Both the position numbers and the translations under genes were made by a program. A stretch of 64,000 bases of DNA from JASLDZ01 sp965199975 (GTDB lineage Bacteria; Pseudomonadota; Alphaproteobacteria; Caulobacterales; Caulobacteraceae), in the NCBI GenBank assembly GCA_965199975.1, contig OZ241340.1:2790001-2854000 (forward strand), given 5' to 3'. Below the pieces are notes generated by a model. The model saw only the letters and a list, made by a program, of their open reading frames with translations, had not been told where the DNA came from and made no database searches. Below are positions 25,801-35,045 of this stretch, in pieces. Each line of letters starts with the position of its first letter. Position 1 is the stretch's first letter.

Positions 25801-26028
25801 GGCGCCGACACGCTGGTGGCGGGCGCAGGGCACGACCAGCTGCTGGGCAATATGGGCGACGACCGCATCATCTTGGGGGCCGCCAGCCAGGGCGCGAGCG
25901 TCTACGGCGGCCAGGGCGACGACGTGGTCGACGCCTCGGGCTCGAACGCGCCGAACTACATCTCGGGCGACATCGGAAACGACACCATCCTGAGCGGTGC
26001 AGGCTTCGAGACCGTGCTGGGCGGCCTG
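25801..26028 (+). repeat. 228-bp tandem duplication, copy 2 (RTX region)
   Basis: Encodes GADTLVAGAGHDQLLGNMGD through YGGQGDDVVDAS. See copy 1. Divergence rises toward the 3' end of the unit. Confidence 0.75.
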
Positions 26029-26829
26029 GGCGACGACAGCATCGTCGGCGGCGCGACCGCGGGCACGGGCTCCATGCAGATCCTGCTAGGAAACCAGGGA
26101 AACGACCACCTCTCCTACGCCGGGTCTGGCGGGGTGGAGCTGTTCGGCGGCCAGGACAGCGACACCATCACGCTGACCGCCACCCAACCGGGCCAGCTGC
26201 GCTACGCCTTCGGCAACATGGGCTCGGACACCCTTAACGCGACCGGCGGCGCTGACAGCCTCTACGGCGGCCAAGGGGACGACTTCGTTTCGGCGGCCAA
26301 CGACATGGTCGGCCGCAACTACCTTTCGGGCGACCTCGGCGATGACATCGTGGTCACCAGCTTTGGCGGCTTCGACACCGTGCGCGGCGGCCCAGGGGCG
26401 GACACGATCACGCTGACCGGCCACGCCTCGAACGCGGGCGACACCGTGCTGGTGGGCGTGGGCGACTCGACCGCGGCGCAGGGCGCGGGCGAGACCAACC
26501 TCGACCACATCGCCGGCTTCGACTTCGCCAGCGACCACATCGTGGTGACCGGCCACGCGGCGGGCACCACGGCTAATGTGATCACATACATGGACGGCGC
26601 CGCCAACAGCTCGGAGGCGGCGGCTTTCTCCTCCGCCTACCTCTACGCCTACGGCGACGGCACCTCGGTACACACCGCGCACGCGGGCGCGACCCAGTAC
26701 CTGGCGGTGGCGGAGAGCTACGGCGGAACCAACGCCGTCTATGTTTTCACCGCCGACCACACCGCGGTAGCTTTCACCGGCGTCACGGCGGGCTCTTTCC
26801 AGGCAGGCGCAATCGTTGCGGGGTAAAAA

Positions 26830-26863
26830 AGCTCTCTTGTTCATCGCTCAACGAGAGTTGCTC
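26830..26863 (+). terminator. Possible hairpin after the RTX gene
   Basis: CTCTCTTG and CAACGAGAG can pair with one bulge shortly after the TAA. No T run follows, so this is weak. Confidence 0.25.
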
Positions 26864-27035
26864 AAGCCGTCTGATTGTCCGCCTAGTTAAGGAGGTGTGG
26901 GACGGCAGACATCAGGGCGGCGCTGGAAAGGGCATGCCCCTGCAGCCCAGTCGCGCGCCCTGAGCCGTCGCCACAAAAAGTTCGCGGGACAAGCTCGGCG
27001 GCGCGTGATGGCGTCGGTCTCCATCGGAGTGTCTC

Positions 27036-28688
27036 ATGATCACGACCTTCCCCGTCAGCGACACGGTCCCCGGCGGCGAGCGCAAAGCCGTCGACCTCGA
27101 CAAGCCGCTGCATCCGGCGACGCCGATCGTCTTCGGCCTGATCCTGGCAGCAGGCCTGGGCTACGGCTTCTACGGCCTGTTCCACGACATCGCGCGCGTC
27201 GGCGAGCCGCTGGCGCTGGGGGTGTTCGGCCTCCTGGCCGTGGCGCTCTTCGTGGCGTTGGGCTTCGAGTTCGTGAACGGCTTTCACGACACGGCTAATG
27301 CGGTGGCCACTGTGATCTACACCCACAGCCTGCCGCCGGCCGCGGCGGTGATCTGGTCGGGGCTGTGGAACTTCACCGGTGTGGTCGTCTCGTCGGGGGC
27401 GGTGGCCTACACCATCGTCAACCTCCTGCCCGTGGACCTGATCCTGCAGGTGGGCTCGGCCGCCGGCTACGCCATGATCTTCGCGCTCTTGCTGGCGGCG
27501 GTGATCTGGAACCTGGCCACTTGGTGGGTCGGTATTCCCAACAGTTCGACGCATTGCCTGATCGGCTCGATCCTGGGTGTGGGGCTGGCTAACCAGCTAA
27601 TGACGCCCGCAGGCCACGCCACCTCGGGAGTGGACTGGGGCGCGGCCATCAATGTGTTCGAGCAGCTGTTCTTCAGCCCGCTGATGGGCTTCATCGGCTC
27701 GGCCATCCTGCTCCTGATCGCCAAGCCGCTGCTGCGCGACAAGCAGCTTTGGAGTGAGCCTGAGAGCGACAAGCCGCCGCCCTGGCACATCCGCGGCCTC
27801 CTGATCCTCACCTGCACCGGCGTGAGCTTCGCCCACGGCGGCAACGACGGGCAGAAGGGCATGGGGCTGATCATGCTGATCCTGATCGGCGCGGCGCCCA
27901 CCGCCTTCTCCGTCAACCGCACCATGAGCGATGCGGCGACGCCCCATTTCCTGCAGGTGGCGCAAGCGGGCGAGGCGGCGCTGCGCTCGCACGCGGGCGG
28001 CGCGCCGCCTCCGTCGGTCGACGCCGCGCGCGACACGGTGAACCAGGCGCTGCGCAGCAAGAAGGTCGACACCCCGCAGGTGGCCTCAGCCATCGCCGTG
28101 CTGGGCGGCAGCATCGATGCACGGCTCAAGGCCTACGGCGGCGTGCGCCACACGCCCGCGGGCGCAGTGAAGAACATGCGCAACGACATGTACGTCACCT
28201 CCGATGTGCTCCGCCGGCTGACCAAGGACAAGACGAAGCTAACCGCCGCCTATGGAGAGACGGACGCCAAGGCGCTGGGCGCCTATCACAAGAGCATGGA
28301 GGACGGCGTTCGGTATATCCCGCTGTGGGTGAAGGTGGCGGTGGCCATTGCGCTGGGGCTCGGCACGATGGTCGGCTGGAAGCGCATTGTGAAGACGGTG
28401 GGCGAGAAGATCGGCAAGCGCCACCTCACCTATGGCCAAGGCGCCGCCGCCGAGCTGGTGGCCGCCGGCACCATCCTGCTGGCCGAGTTCAACGGCGCGC
28501 CCGTGTCGACCACTCACATCCTCTCGAGCGGGGTGGCCGGGACCATGGTCGCCAACGGCTCAGGCCTGCAGTGGGGCACGGTGCGCAACATCGCTTCGGC
28601 CTGGGTCGTGACCCTGCCGGTGGCGATGACGCTCTCCGGCGTCCTCTACTTCATCTTCCTGCGCGTGATCGGTGCCCACCCGGTCTGA
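27036..28688 (+). CDS. pit: Inorganic phosphate transporter, PiT family
   Basis: A 550-residue inner-membrane low-affinity phosphate (metal-phosphate) symporter. FVNGFHDTANAVATVIYTHS is the N-terminal signature, with its repeat partner STTHILSSGVAGTM near residue 490, plus PNSSTHCLIGSILGVG and SFAHGGNDGQKGMG. About ten helices flank a cytoplasmic loop of around 130 residues (about 295-425). The ATG at 27036 follows CGGAGTGTCTC. It is monocistronic, with no PhoU-like gene (DUF47) beside it, unlike many pit loci. Confidence 0.92.
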   Translation: MITTFPVSDTVPGGERKAVDLDKPLHPATPIVFGLILAAGLGYGFYGLFHDIARVGEPLALGVFGLLAVALFVALGFEFVNGFHDTANAVATVIYTHSLPPAAAVIWSGLWNFTGVVVSSGAVAYTIVNLLPVDLILQVGSAAGYAMIFALLLAAVIWNLATWWVGIPNSSTHCLIGSILGVGLANQLMTPAGHATSGVDWGAAINVFEQLFFSPLMGFIGSAILLLIAKPLLRDKQLWSEPESDKPPPWHIRGLLILTCTGVSFAHGGNDGQKGMGLIMLILIGAAPTAFSVNRTMSDAATPHFLQVAQAGEAALRSHAGGAPPPSVDAARDTVNQALRSKKVDTPQVASAIAVLGGSIDARLKAYGGVRHTPAGAVKNMRNDMYVTSDVLRRLTKDKTKLTAAYGETDAKALGAYHKSMEDGVRYIPLWVKVAVAIALGLGTMVGWKRIVKTVGEKIGKRHLTYGQGAAAELVAAGTILLAEFNGAPVSTTHILSSGVAGTMVANGSGLQWGTVRNIASAWVVTLPVAMTLSGVLYFIFLRVIGAHPV

Positions 28689-28711
28689 ATAACACTTGGC
28701 CTCTCAGTCAG

Positions 28712-28762
28712 CTTTGCGCCAGGACCAGACATTCGCTTGGCTCCAGGAACACGACATTCCTG
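28712..28762 (+). repeat. Dispersed 51-bp intergenic repeat, copy E
   Basis: Contains TGCGCCAGGACCAGACATTC, GCTTGGCTCCAG and CGACATTC at the spacing of the other copies. One of the more diverged members. Confidence 0.5.
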
Positions 28763-28958
28763 GGAGCGGACGTCGACTCGGCCTACGCTGGCTGCTCGGT
28801 TCAACCGATCTCTTCCCGGTTCTTTCCCGGTTCACGGGAACACAGGTGACGATCGTGCGCTGGAGACAGAAGGGCGTCAGCACGGCTTCCAAGGCCAGTC
28901 GTCGAGCCGCCGCAGCAAGACGCGCATCAGCGCGATCCGCTCGGAGTGGTGAGGTGTA

Positions 28959-29060
28959 GGGGAGCTGCGGGCGGTCCCTCGGCCAAGAGACATGCTGCCC
29001 GGGTGGGTGGCGGTGCCGTCAGCCCAAAGGCAACCTGTCCCCGCTGAGACGCAGCTCCCC
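28959..29060. repeat. 102-bp element bounded by perfect 11-bp inverted repeats
   Basis: GGGGAGCTGCG at 28959-28969 and CGCAGCTCCCC at 29050-29060 flank 80 bases with no gene. It ends 15 bases before the IS6 remnant. It could be a small mobile-element relic or a structured RNA. Confidence 0.4.
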
Positions 29061-29074
29061 CGCCCCAGCCGAGG

Positions 29075-29371
29075 TTAGGTCGCGAGGGTTCGCCATTCGG
29101 CCAGTGCGGCTGAGCGGTTGGCCTTGAAGGTCCCTCTGCTGGTGAGGTGGCGCTCCTGGTTGAAATGGTTGTGGAAGGAGGCGTGGACCGAGGCGAAGGC
29201 CTGGAGTGTCTTCGTCCTCCTAAACCGGAGCATGGCGCGCTCTCGTCGTCGGAACGGCTGGTGGCTGTTCTCCGCCCGGTTGTTGGCCCAGCGGCCCACC
29301 TCGCGCTTTTCGATGTTGCCGAGTTCCCGCATGGCCGCGCCGTAGGAGCGCAGCCCGTCGGTGATGATCGA
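29075..29371 (-). pseudogene. IS6-family transposase, C-terminal remnant
   Basis: The frame reads ITDGLRSYGAAMRELGNIEK, then REVGRWANNRAENSHQPFRR, RERAMLRFRRTKTLQAFASV and HNHFNQERHLTSR. This is the second half of an IS6/IS26-group DDE transposase, including RWANNRAENSHQPFRRRER with the catalytic Glu. The N-terminal half with the first Asp is gone and the preceding codons do not fit. Neither terminal inverted repeat was found, so the element is immobile. Confidence 0.8.
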
Positions 29372-29493
29372 GATGCTGGCTGGCTTGACCCGCCGAAGAG
29401 CCCACCGCCTGGGCGGTGAACGTCGCTCACGGCGGCGGGGGAACGTAGGCTTGATCGGTGGGTTGCCGGACACCCTGCACCGGAGTGCCTTCG

Positions 29494-29724
29494 TTGAACC
29501 TCGATCTCACCCGCCTAGCCGAACTTCTGACCGTCGCCGCTAAGCGCAGTTCCGACCTGAAGGTCAAAGTCTCTTCCACGGACTTGATCCTGAGCAAGGA
29601 CGGCTTCGGGACAGGTCGGTCGGAGTCCATGCCGTTCGCTGCCCTATTCTTACGGGACGAGGACGTATTGGGGATGGCGCTGGATCGGCTTGAGGCTGGG
29701 AAACCCGGGCAGGCACTTGGCTAA
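29494..29724 (+). CDS. Small hypothetical protein (TTG start)
   Basis: 76 codons reading LNLDLTRLAELLTVAAKRSS and ending ALDRLEAGKPGQALG. The composition looks like a folded amphipathic protein, and a GGAG lies eight bases before the TTG. No family recognised. It may be a fragment. Confidence 0.3.
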   Translation: MNLDLTRLAELLTVAAKRSSDLKVKVSSTDLILSKDGFGTGRSESMPFAALFLRDEDVLGMALDRLEAGKPGQALG

Positions 29725-30042
29725 TTACGAAGCAAGTGTGCAGCGATAGTCGCGTCTGCGCACCTTGGCGCAAGGAGTCGAGGGACAGGAGACTCGGCGC
29801 CCACTTGGTACTGATCGCTTACTCCTCAGGCTGCGATTCGCAGCGATGCGCGCCGCGGCCCTTCTGCATACCGCGGGCTTTATCTACGCCGTGGTGGCCA
29901 CGTGGAGTCGGAAGGCCGCGCGTGGAAACCGAGTCTGTAGCGTGCCTGGAGCGGCGAACTTGGTGATTGCGGCCGTTCATCACTGCCGACGGTTGTCGGG
30001 GTCGAGGCGAGCCGAATTGGCTTATGTCTAGTCGGAGTTTCC
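29725..30042. other. Intergenic stretch with no gene seen
   Basis: No convincing coding frame. The right end must contain the promoter of the downstream SDR gene, with GGAG six bases before its ATG. Confidence 0.4.
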
Positions 30043-31104
30043 ATGAGCAGTAAAACTCATTCCGAAACGCCCTCGCCAACGCGGCGGAGGGGCCGTTCGC
30101 CTCCGTCCTTGGACCAGCAGGTTCTCGTCATCACCGGAGCGTCGAGCGGCATAGGCTTGGCCACCGCCCGTATGGCCTCATCTAAAGGCGCGGCAGTCGT
30201 GTTGGTGGCGCGTGACGAACAGATGCTTGCTGGACTGGCGCAGGAGCTGCGCGATCGCGGCGGCCGCGCTACCCATCATGCCGGGGACGTCAGTCGACGC
30301 GAAGAGCTCGAGGCTGCCGCGACCTTGGCCGTCACCGAGTTTGGTCGCTTGGATACTTGGGTCAACGTCGCGGGACTGACGATCTACGGTCGGCTTGAGG
30401 AGGTCGACGACGCCGATCACAGACGGCTGATGGAGACCAACTTCTGGGGCATCGTCTACGGCTCGTTGACCGCCGTGGCGCACATGCGCGAGCGAGGCGG
30501 CGTGCTCATCAACATCGGTAGCATCGCCTCCGATGTGTCGTTCCCCATGCAGGGCATGTACTGCGCCAGCAAGCACGCGGTGAAGGGCTTCACCGACGCC
30601 CTGCGCATGGAGCTGATCGACGAGGGCGCACCGATCGACGTGGTGCTGGTGAAGCCAAGCTCTATAGACACACCGCTGCCGGGGCGGGCTCGCAACTACA
30701 TGGACCGCGAGCCGAAGCTGCCGGCGCCCGTCTACCGGCCGGAAGTCGTCGCCTCCGCCATCTTGGAGCTTGCCCGGCACCCAAGGCGGGAGGTTACAGC
30801 CGGAATAGCCGGACCGGTGCTGAACATCTTCAAGGGGCTATTGCCGGACGTGCTGGACCGAACCGCATCGATAGTAATCGCGCTTCAGCGCCGAGGCGAA
30901 GCTCCGCGACACCCTGAAGGCGCCCTCCACGCCTCCGTCGAGACCGGGCGTGTACGCGGCGGCCACCCGGGGGTCGTGCTTCCGGCGAGCCTCTACACCC
31001 AGGTCCGCACGCACCCGCTGGTGACGGGTGGTCTCATCGCAGCGGGGCTCGCTGCACGAGCCCTGACGAAGGCGGCCAAACGAAGACAGCCTTCCTCGGC
31101 CTAA
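30043..31104 (+). CDS. SDR-family oxidoreductase with C-terminal extension
   Basis: 353 residues. VITGASSGIGLATARMASS is the NAD(P) motif, NIGSIASDVS supplies Ser, and YCASKHAVKGFTDALR gives the YxxxK pair. The catalytic domain ends near residue 260. The remaining 90 residues include a hydrophobic helix (VTGGLIAAGLAARAL) near the end, typical of SDRs annotated only as oxidoreductase in alphaproteobacteria. The substrate is unknown. Confidence 0.85.
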   Translation: MSSKTHSETPSPTRRRGRSPPSLDQQVLVITGASSGIGLATARMASSKGAAVVLVARDEQMLAGLAQELRDRGGRATHHAGDVSRREELEAAATLAVTEFGRLDTWVNVAGLTIYGRLEEVDDADHRRLMETNFWGIVYGSLTAVAHMRERGGVLINIGSIASDVSFPMQGMYCASKHAVKGFTDALRMELIDEGAPIDVVLVKPSSIDTPLPGRARNYMDREPKLPAPVYRPEVVASAILELARHPRREVTAGIAGPVLNIFKGLLPDVLDRTASIVIALQRRGEAPRHPEGALHASVETGRVRGGHPGVVLPASLYTQVRTHPLVTGGLIAAGLAARALTKAAKRRQPSSA

Positions 31105-31205
31105 GCGGCACGTAGCCCCCTACAATCCGCCCAGTAGTCGTTCGCTTGCAGCTCATGACCGGGATGAGCCGGGAGGCGGTGGTCGCGAAACGCCTTCTCT
31201 CTGCG
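31105..31205. other. Short gap after the SDR gene
   Basis: No gene or hairpin recognised. Confidence 0.3.
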
Positions 31206-31602
31206 TCACTTCGGAGGCGGCGGCTTCACCTCGACGCTAGCCACGCGCTGTTCGTCATCCCAAGCGCTTCTGCGCTCTTGGCGTGACGTCGATCCGACGC
31301 GGACGTACGGTGCGCGAACGTTGACTGTCACCGTCACGGCTTTGCCAGTGTCCTTGTTCTTCACCTGAGCCTGCGTTCCGCGCGGCAGCGTGCGGCTCGC
31401 CGCGGTGAGATCGTCAGGCTTCAGCGGCGCCCCATTCGCCGTGGGCCTCCGGCCTCCTTACGGCTTTAGAAGGAGCCCACCCCAGCATGGATATGGCCCG
31501 AGCGGTCGAGGGCTTGGACGGTTCAGCAGCGCCGCTTCCGCGCACGATCGCGAGGCCACAAAGAGCAGTCACGCCGGACAGGACCCCCATCCTCATCGTC
31601 AA
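31206..31602 (-). pseudogene. RlpA-like double-psi beta-barrel exported protein, frameshifted
   Basis: A start MTMRMGVLSGVTALCGLAIV gives a signal peptide. After a frame change the sequence reads GAPLKPDDLTAASRTLPRGT, then VTVNVRAPYV. Parts of the RIDVTPRA segment lie in another frame, before VASVEVKPPPPK and a stop. LTAASRTLPxGTxxxV and RxPYVxxRxIDxTPxAA are the RlpA signature, a septal lytic transglycosylase/expansin fold. At least two frameshifts mean it cannot be made intact. Confidence 0.55.
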
Positions 31603-31772
31603 ACCTTCCGCGTGGCCGAGTCAGGTCGGGCTTGATTTCGAGAGAACCTAGCGCGCATCGCGCGGATCAATCGGCCACGATCCGCGACGAAAAGATCTGC
31701 GATTTTAAGCTCGTCCGTAGGAACGCCGGGCGGTGGCTGTTCGCTTGAACTTAACTCACCCAGGATCAAGCC

Positions 31773-32555
31773 ATGCCCGACACCCGTCCTCTCGCCCTCG
31801 TCACCGGCGCCTCCAGCGGCATAGGCTTAGAGCTCGCTCGCCAGTTCGCCGCCAACGGCTACGACCTCGTGCTCGCCGCAGACCGCGACCTGGGTGATGC
31901 GCAGACCGCCGTGGAGAGCGAGGGTGGCCAAGTGATCGACGCTGTCGAGTGCGATCTGTCCACCGAGGACGGGGTGAACCAGCTTTACGGCCGCTTGAAG
32001 GGGCGTCCCATTGATGCGCTGGCCGCCAACGCAGGTATCGGCCTTGGCCACGCCTTTCTCGACCAGGAGCTGACGGAAGCGATGAAGGTGGTGGACACCA
32101 ACATCAAGGGCACGATCGCGCTGATCCACGCCGTCGGGCGCGACATGCGCTCGGCGGGCAAGGGGCGCATCCTGATCACCTCGTCGATCGCCTCCAAGAT
32201 CCCGGGGACGTTTCAAGCGGTCTACAACGCCAGCAAGGCGTTTCTGCAGTCCTTCTCCTTCGCCATTCGCAACGAGCTGAAGGACACGGGCGTCAGCGTC
32301 ACCGCGCTCCTGCCCGGCGCTACCGAGACGGAGTTCTTCGAGCGCGCCGACCTCCTAGACACCAAGGTGGGCGACGCCAAGAACGACGACCCGGCCATGG
32401 TGGCCAAGGCCGGTTTCGAGGCGCTGATGAAGGGCGAGGGCGACGTGGTCGCCGGCTTCAAGAACAAGATGCAAGTGGCCGCGACCCGCATACTGCCTGA
32501 GACGCAGTTGGCCGAAATGCACCGCAGCATGGCCGAGCCGGGCTCCGCCCGGTAG
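31773..32555 (+). CDS. SDR-family oxidoreductase
   Basis: 260 residues. LVTGASSGIGLELARQFAAN binds NAD(P), NAGIGLG and ITSSIASK precede the catalytic YNASKAFLQSFSFAIR, and PGATETEFFERA is the usual substrate-loop region. ATG preceded by AGGA. It converges on the zinc alcohol dehydrogenase, with a strong hairpin between. Such SDRs with a Zn-ADH and an SRPBCC protein recur in stress loci. The substrate is not predictable. Confidence 0.88.
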   Translation: MPDTRPLALVTGASSGIGLELARQFAANGYDLVLAADRDLGDAQTAVESEGGQVIDAVECDLSTEDGVNQLYGRLKGRPIDALAANAGIGLGHAFLDQELTEAMKVVDTNIKGTIALIHAVGRDMRSAGKGRILITSSIASKIPGTFQAVYNASKAFLQSFSFAIRNELKDTGVSVTALLPGATETEFFERADLLDTKVGDAKNDDPAMVAKAGFEALMKGEGDVVAGFKNKMQVAATRILPETQLAEMHRSMAEPGSAR

Positions 32556-32575
32556 GCGTAGAGACCATCTAGCAG

Positions 32576-32612
32576 AAAGGGCCGCCGGAGCGATCCGACG
32601 GCCCTTCTTTCA
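32576..32612. terminator. Bidirectional terminator between convergent genes
   Basis: AAAGGGCCG-C-CGG pairs with CCG-A-CGGCCCTTT across a 6-base loop, with an A run on one side and a T run on the other. It can serve both the SDR and the alcohol dehydrogenase. Confidence 0.8.
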
Positions 32613-32630
32613 TGGCTGAGGAGGCGGGCC

Positions 32631-33806
32631 TCAGTTGGGGCGCAGCACCACCTTCGTCCAGTCGTTCTGCTTGTCGTGAAAGTTCTTGTAGCCGATGGGC
32701 GCCTCCTCCAGTGACAGTCGGTGGCTGATGATGAAGGTGGTGTCGACCTTCCCCTCCAGGATCATCTGCATCAGCGGCCCCAGGTACTTGGGCATGTTGG
32801 TCTGGCCCATCTTAAAGGTCAGCCCCTTGCCGAAGGCCGCACCGAAAGGGACCTTGTCGAGCACCCCGCCATATACGCCCGGGATCGACAGAGTTCCCCC
32901 CGGTTTGCAGGCCAGGATCATGTCGCGCAGCACGTGCGGCCTATCGAACGACAGCTTCAGCGTGGTTTTGGCGAAGTCGATTACGTTGTCGATCGCCCAG
33001 CCGTGCGCCTCCAGGCCCACGCAGTCGATGCAGTGGTCGGGCCCGCGGCCGCCGGTCATCTGGGTGAGCGCCTTATTCACCTCCACCTCGTGGAAGTCGA
33101 TCACGTCGGCCCCCGCCTCCTTGGCCAGCTCCAGCCGATGCGGGTGCTCGTCGATGCAGATCACCCGCTCGGCCCCCAGGAGGAAGCAGCTCTTGACGCA
33201 GAGGAGGCCGACCGGCCCGGCGCCCCAGACCGCCACGGTGTCGCCGGGCTGGATATTGCAGTTCTCCGCCGCCTGGTAGGCGGTGGGGAAGATGTCCGAG
33301 AGGAACAGCACCTGCTCGTCGTCCAGCCCGTCAGGCACCTTGATGGGACCGACGTTGCCGAAGGGGATGCGTACGTACTCCGCCTGGCCGCCGGCGTAGC
33401 CGCCCATCATGTGCGAGTATCCATAGAGGCCGGCGCCCGCGAAGCCGTACAGCGCCTCCATCATCGGCGCCTTGTCTGCGGGATTGGTGTTTTCGCAGGC
33501 GGCGAAGAAGGCGTCCTTGCAGTGGCCGCACTGCCCGCAGGCGATAGTGAAGGGGTTCACCACCCGGTCGCCGCGCTTGAGGTTGGTCACCGCTGGTCCG
33601 ACTTCCTCCACCACTCCCATGAACTCGTGGCCCAGGATGTCGCCGGGGACCATCGTCGGGATCATCCCATCGTAGAGGTGCAGGTCCGAGCCGCAGATGG
33701 CCGTGGCGGTCGTCTTGATGATGATATCGTGCGGGTTGACGATCTTCGGATCGGGCACGGTGTCGACACGCACGTCGTGCTTGCCGTGCCAGGTGAGGGC
33801 GCGCAT
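32631..33806 (-). CDS. Zinc-dependent alcohol dehydrogenase, formaldehyde-dehydrogenase-like
   Basis: 391 residues. ICGSDLHLYDG and GHEFMGVVEEVG carry the catalytic zinc ligands. CGQCGHCKDAFFAAC is the structural zinc lobe, VWGAGPVGLLCV the NAD site and DCVGLEAHG a family marker. It matches the FDH-like MDR group that oxidises alcohols or aldehydes without a glutathione cofactor. The ATG follows AGGAGCG. It lies 36 bases downstream of the SRPBCC gene, so the two probably share a transcript. Confidence 0.9.
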   Translation of the reverse strand: MRALTWHGKHDVRVDTVPDPKIVNPHDIIIKTTATAICGSDLHLYDGMIPTMVPGDILGHEFMGVVEEVGPAVTNLKRGDRVVNPFTIACGQCGHCKDAFFAACENTNPADKAPMMEALYGFAGAGLYGYSHMMGGYAGGQAEYVRIPFGNVGPIKVPDGLDDEQVLFLSDIFPTAYQAAENCNIQPGDTVAVWGAGPVGLLCVKSCFLLGAERVICIDEHPHRLELAKEAGADVIDFHEVEVNKALTQMTGGRGPDHCIDCVGLEAHGWAIDNVIDFAKTTLKLSFDRPHVLRDMILACKPGGTLSIPGVYGGVLDKVPFGAAFGKGLTFKMGQTNMPKYLGPLMQMILEGKVDTTFIISHRLSLEEAPIGYKNFHDKQNDWTKVVLRPN

Positions 33807-33842
33807 GGCGGTTCGCTCCTGAAATTGGTGGGTGAGAGGCGC

Positions 33843-34430
33843 CTAGCGCGTTTCGGCGGCGCGGGCCTCAGGCGAGGCTTTGGACGTGTCGTACCGGGGG
33901 GCGGCGTCAGGCGCGGCGGTCGTGGCGATCTCGCCGGTCTCCATCAGCATCTTCAGCTGGCGAAGGTCGGCGTGAGCCTGCTGACCAGGCTCCTTGCCCC
34001 AGAGCTCGGCCACCAGCTTGCCGAGCTCATCGCCCGGCGGCTCGTACACGATGCGGGCGTGCACCTCGGTGCCGCGCTCGCCCGGCGCATCGGCGAACTC
34101 GACCCAGCCGTGGTTGACGATGTCCGCGCCCGGCGCGCTCTCCCAGGCGATCAGCCGGCCGGGCTCGTCCTCGGTGGTGATCGCGTCCCATTCGACGGTG
34201 CGACCGGCGGGGGCCTTGACCACCCAGTGAGTACGCCCGTCGCCCAGATCATCCACGCGCTCAAGATTGCGCATGAAGCGGGGCAGATCGGCGAAGTTGC
34301 GGAAGCGGGCGTAGACCTCATCCCTGGGCTTGCCGATCGTCACCGCCTGGTCGGCGACAGCGCCCTTCGGGTCGTCGCGATCGCGCCGCTTGCGGCGCGC
34401 GGTGTCGGGAACAGAGGGGTCCGAGATCAT
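33843..34430 (-). CDS. SRPBCC (polyketide cyclase/dehydrase-like) protein
   Basis: 195 residues. After a basic N terminus comes VADQAVTIGKPRDEVYARFR and NFADLPRFMRNLERVDDLGD, then VVKAPAGRTVEWDAITTEDE. This is the COG5637-type START-like fold that binds hydrophobic ligands. The ATG at 34430 follows GGAGGCAACA, a strong ribosome site. It heads the operon with the zinc alcohol dehydrogenase. A role in membrane or lipid-aldehyde stress is a guess from recurring context. Confidence 0.85.
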   Translation of the reverse strand: MISDPSVPDTARRKRRDRDDPKGAVADQAVTIGKPRDEVYARFRNFADLPRFMRNLERVDDLGDGRTHWVVKAPAGRTVEWDAITTEDEPGRLIAWESAPGADIVNHGWVEFADAPGERGTEVHARIVYEPPGDELGKLVAELWGKEPGQQAHADLRQLKMLMETGEIATTAAPDAAPRYDTSKASPEARAAETR

Positions 34431-34802
34431 TGTTGCCTCCCCGGTGATCACCGTGACAAGCCGCCGCCGCCGCGAGCGTTCCAACTGTTCGGCTTCAACA
34501 ATTTCGCCGAGCGGCAGCCCGAGCAGCGCGGGGCGTCGTCAGTTCGAGAGCGGCCGGACGCGGTCGGGCAGCTTTAGCTGTAAAGGAGGCTTGTAGGCCC
34601 GGCGACCTTGCTCTCGCCCATGGTTGAGTTAGTCACACTCGGTTAGCCGGTAGGTGGCCTGGCGGCAGCTCGGCGCCAACAGCGGTCGCTGGCTTTCCTC
34701 CCGGTTCCAGACGTTCGGTGCGCGCCGCCAGGCGTCGCTCTCCGCAAGCATGCTGATGGCAGGAGCCGACGCCAAGTCGGGCGTTGGTCTTCGGTAGATT
34801 GA
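34431..34802. other. Intergenic stretch upstream of the SRPBCC operon
   Basis: Contains repeat copy B and, at the left, the promoter of the leftward operon. No gene seen. Confidence 0.35.
34669..34719 (+). repeat. Dispersed 51-bp intergenic repeat, copy B
   Basis: CTCGGCGCCAACAGCGGTCG, then GGCTTTCCTCCCGGTTCCAG and ACGTTCGG. About 39 of 50 positions match copy A by eye. Confidence 0.7.
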
Positions 34803-34994
34803 TCAGCCAAGAGTCCGCGCCGCCGCGCGCAGTTCGTCGAGGGCGGCTAGCGCGTAGGGCTCCAGACCCGCCGCGTCGTCATCGTCGGCTTCGACTCATG
34901 CGGCGTAGCCTTGCCCGAAGGCCAGGAGGTCCAGCTCGGCCGCAAGGCGCGCGGCGGCGATCGGTCCGCCGCGGGCTGCCAGGGCCTCCGTCAT
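34803..34994 (-). pseudogene. Decayed small ORF with an in-frame TGA
   Basis: MTEALAARGGPIAAARLAAE, then LDLLAFGQGYAA, a TGA at 34896-34898, then VEADDDDAAGLEPYALAALD. The composition stays protein-like across the stop. I do not know the family. There is no selenocysteine machinery or context, so I treat the TGA as a mutation. Confidence 0.3.
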
Positions 34995-35045
34995 AGCCGC
35001 GCCAAGCCGACGCTCTTCAGAGCATCCCGCCCGGGCTATCTGTGG

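Larger units (their letters stand above)
24721..26826 (+). pseudogene. 5'-truncated RTX extracellular nuclease (endonuclease/exonuclease/phosphatase domain plus Ca2+-binding repeats)
   Basis: An open frame of 701 codons. Residues 35-226 are the second half of an EEP nuclease domain (LAADFVFNGQTVTVIDVHDY, EGDFNGFYFE, ASDHDPILAQL). A glycine-rich linker follows, then about 300 residues of GGxGxDxx-type calcium-binding repeats and a C-terminal tail suited to type I secretion. The first half of the nuclease domain, with its metal-binding Glu, is absent. The first 34 codons do not resemble the family, so the gene has lost its 5' end. Intact relatives are secreted DNases used in biofilm or nucleotide scavenging. 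Confidence 0.7.

Noticed and set aside
25573..26400. Regularly spaced GGC-GGC repeats that could resemble a CRISPR array
   Set aside because: They are in-frame codons of GGxGxD calcium-binding repeats, without identical repeats or unique spacers. No cas gene is present.
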